This document shows, in pieces, positions 6,202 to 7,174 of a stretch of 7,174 nucleotides of DNA. The stretch is from JBEINZ01 sp040377825 (GTDB lineage Bacteria > Pseudomonadota > Alphaproteobacteria > Rhizobiales > Ancalomicrobiaceae). Positions within the stretch are counted from its first letter, which is position 1. Each line of letters starts with the position of its first letter. The position numbers and the translations under genes are program-made. The notes under the pieces are model-generated. The model was not told the DNA's origin, made no database searches, and saw only the letters and a program-made list of their open reading frames with translations. The DNA lies in contig JBEINZ010000167.1 in the NCBI GenBank assembly GCA_040377825.1, forward strand, positions 1 to 7,174, in the 5' to 3' direction.

Positions 6202-6837
6202 ATGGCAGGGAAAATCGTCGCCATTTCGCAGCAAAAGGGCGGGTCCGGCAAAACCACGCTCGCGGCGCATATTGCGGTATCGCTTGCGCGCGTGCATCGC
6301 GTTGCGGTCCTTGACGTCGACCCGCAAGGCAGCCTCGGCGAATGGTACGAAACCCGCGAGCAGCGTCTCGGCGAAGCCCATACCGGGCTCGGCTTTCGCA
6401 CGGCGAGCGGCTGGGGCGCAAAGCGCGAAGCTCGAGCACTCGCCCGCGACTACGACATCGTCGTGATTGATACGCCACCGAAATCGGATCTCGACGCGCG
6501 CTACGCGATCGAGGCAGCAAACCTCGTAACTGTTCCGATCCAGCCGACCCCAGTCGATCTTTGGGCGAGTGAAGCAACCCTCAAGATGATCGAAAAGGAG
6601 GGTCGCGAGGCGCTGTTCGTTCTAAACCGCGTTCCATCTCGATCGGCGATGACCACGCAAATGATTGAGGCAATCCACGCGCTCGGTCCCGTCGCGATCG
6701 CGCAATTGGGAAACCGCGTCGCCTTCGCCGCAAGCATGGGCGAGGGACGCACGGCCGTGGAAACAGCACCCGCCAGCAAAGCTGGCGAGGAGGCTATCGC
6801 CGTCGCTGAAGAAGTATTCAAACGCTTAGACGTTTGA
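6202..6837 (+). CDS. Orphan ParA/MinD-like P-loop ATPase
   Basis: This 211-residue protein is a small ParA-family ATPase without an N-terminal helix-turn-helix, like the ParF and other type Ib or orphan ParA proteins. The deviant Walker A box KGGSGKTT spans 12-19, with signature lysine K12 and catalytic K17. The Walker A' segment VLDVDPQGS is at 36-44 and Walker B VVIDTPP at 87-93. NRV (142-144) is typical of the nucleotide-base pocket. Such proteins dimerise on ATP, coat the nucleoid non-specifically, and position a cargo (plasmid, chromosome origin, chemoreceptor cluster or microcompartment) with a partner that triggers hydrolysis. No ParB, McdB-like partner or parS-like palindrome is seen within this window. 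AAGGA (6190-6194) lies 7 nt before the ATG. Codon use matches its neighbours. Its location after iolB with a 136-nt gap suggests a separate transcript. The cargo is unknown. Confidence 0.9.
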   Translation: MAGKIVAISQQKGGSGKTTLAAHIAVSLARVHRVAVLDVDPQGSLGEWYETREQRLGEAHTGLGFRTASGWGAKREARALARDYDIVVIDTPPKSDLDARYAIEAANLVTVPIQPTPVDLWASEATLKMIEKEGREALFVLNRVPSRSAMTTQMIEAIHALGPVAIAQLGNRVAFAASMGEGRTAVETAPASKAGEEAIAVAEEVFKRLDV

Positions 6838-7174
6838 AGCATCGACCGCTCCGCGCCAGATCAATCCCAAGAGCCATTCCAGTAGCTTATGCGGTCCACG
6901 CGACGAAATCTCTCCCCGCGCAAACGTTTTTCAGATCAAATTTGCCCGCCCATTTGTGCCTTGCTAAACCGGTCGGCAACCGCTCGGCATGGCGGGCTTG
7001 GGATGTTTTGTCGTAAGGAATCCTTCCACACCGACGTGATGCCCACGGTGTTCTCCTTCATTGCCCTGGACGTGATACTTTCACATCAGCGTCAAGCAAT
7101 GTGTTGCGGAGGATTTCGAATTCTTTTTTCGATATTTATAGTCGGTTCAGCCACGTCAAGGATTGTCGTCGCAC
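6838..7174. other. Right-end intergenic region, no convincing gene
   Basis: Downstream of the ParA-like gene, no frame shows the strong third-position G/C bias of the neighbouring genes. A TTG-started plus-strand frame overlaps the ParA-like stop codon (TTGA at 6834-6837), but it is Arg-rich, lacks a ribosome binding site and has AT-leaning third positions. On the minus strand a 36-codon frame from GTG at 7046 to a stop at 6936 has a strong AAGGAG 6 nt upstream, but its composition is not gene-like. An imperfect hairpin (7026-7049) covers that GTG. The stretch 7116-7140 is markedly A+T-rich and, with a TTGACG on the minus strand at 7159-7154, looks like promoter DNA, although no well-spaced -10 is present. 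No intrinsic terminator for the ParA-like gene is evident. Confidence 0.5.

Noticed and set aside
6834..7016. TTG-started 60-residue frame overlapping the stop codon of the ParA-like gene, a possible small partner protein
   Set aside because: The TTGA overlap looks like translational coupling, but there is no ribosome binding site, third positions lack the G/C bias of real genes here, and the protein shows no recognisable motif.
7116..7140. T-rich stretch read as an intrinsic terminator for the ParA-like gene
   Set aside because: There is no stable GC-rich stem directly upstream, and it lies about 280 nt past the stop codon. It fits AT-rich promoter DNA better.

Overview
The window looks like chromosomal DNA from a GC-rich alphaproteobacterium, probably of the Rhizobiales type. 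The grounds are a truncated NDUFA9-family gene typical of that class, a myo-inositol (iol) locus controlled by an RpiR-type regulator as in rhizobia, an IolC fused to a DUF2090 aldolase-like domain, and strong G/C preference at third codon positions. No transposase, integrase, phage gene or CRISPR array is visible.

Layout. Positions 1-368 (minus) hold the N-terminal 122 codons of an NDUFA9-like NAD(P)-binding protein that runs off the left edge. Positions 369-815 appear non-coding and end in a promoter for a complete tRNA-Leu(CAG) at 816-900. Convergent to the tRNA is iolG (988-1980, minus, inositol 2-dehydrogenase). A 268-nt divergent spacer follows, then iolR (2249-3142), a two-domain iolC (3247-5172) and iolB (5259-6065), all on the plus strand. 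After a 136-nt gap comes an orphan ParA-like ATPase (6202-6837). The last 337 nt hold no convincing gene.

How the genes work together. IolG oxidises myo-inositol to 2-keto-myo-inositol. IolB isomerises 5-deoxy-glucuronate to 2-deoxy-5-keto-gluconate. IolC phosphorylates that product, and its C-terminal domain probably cleaves the phosphate ester to dihydroxyacetone phosphate and malonate semialdehyde. The intermediate steps (IolE dehydratase, IolD hydrolase) and the last one (IolA) are not encoded here. The absence of iolD and iolE from between iolC and iolB is notable, because rhizobia commonly have iolC-D-E-B. IolR is the likely local repressor. Two inverted repeats of the form TNGAA-N6-TTCNA sit exactly where it should act: one between iolG and iolR (2178-2193), and one at the iolR stop codon in front of iolC (3140-3155).

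The best leads are this pair of putative IolR operators, the missing iolDE, and the ParA-like ATPase without a visible ParB or parS. I do not see convincing evidence for a wholly new system.
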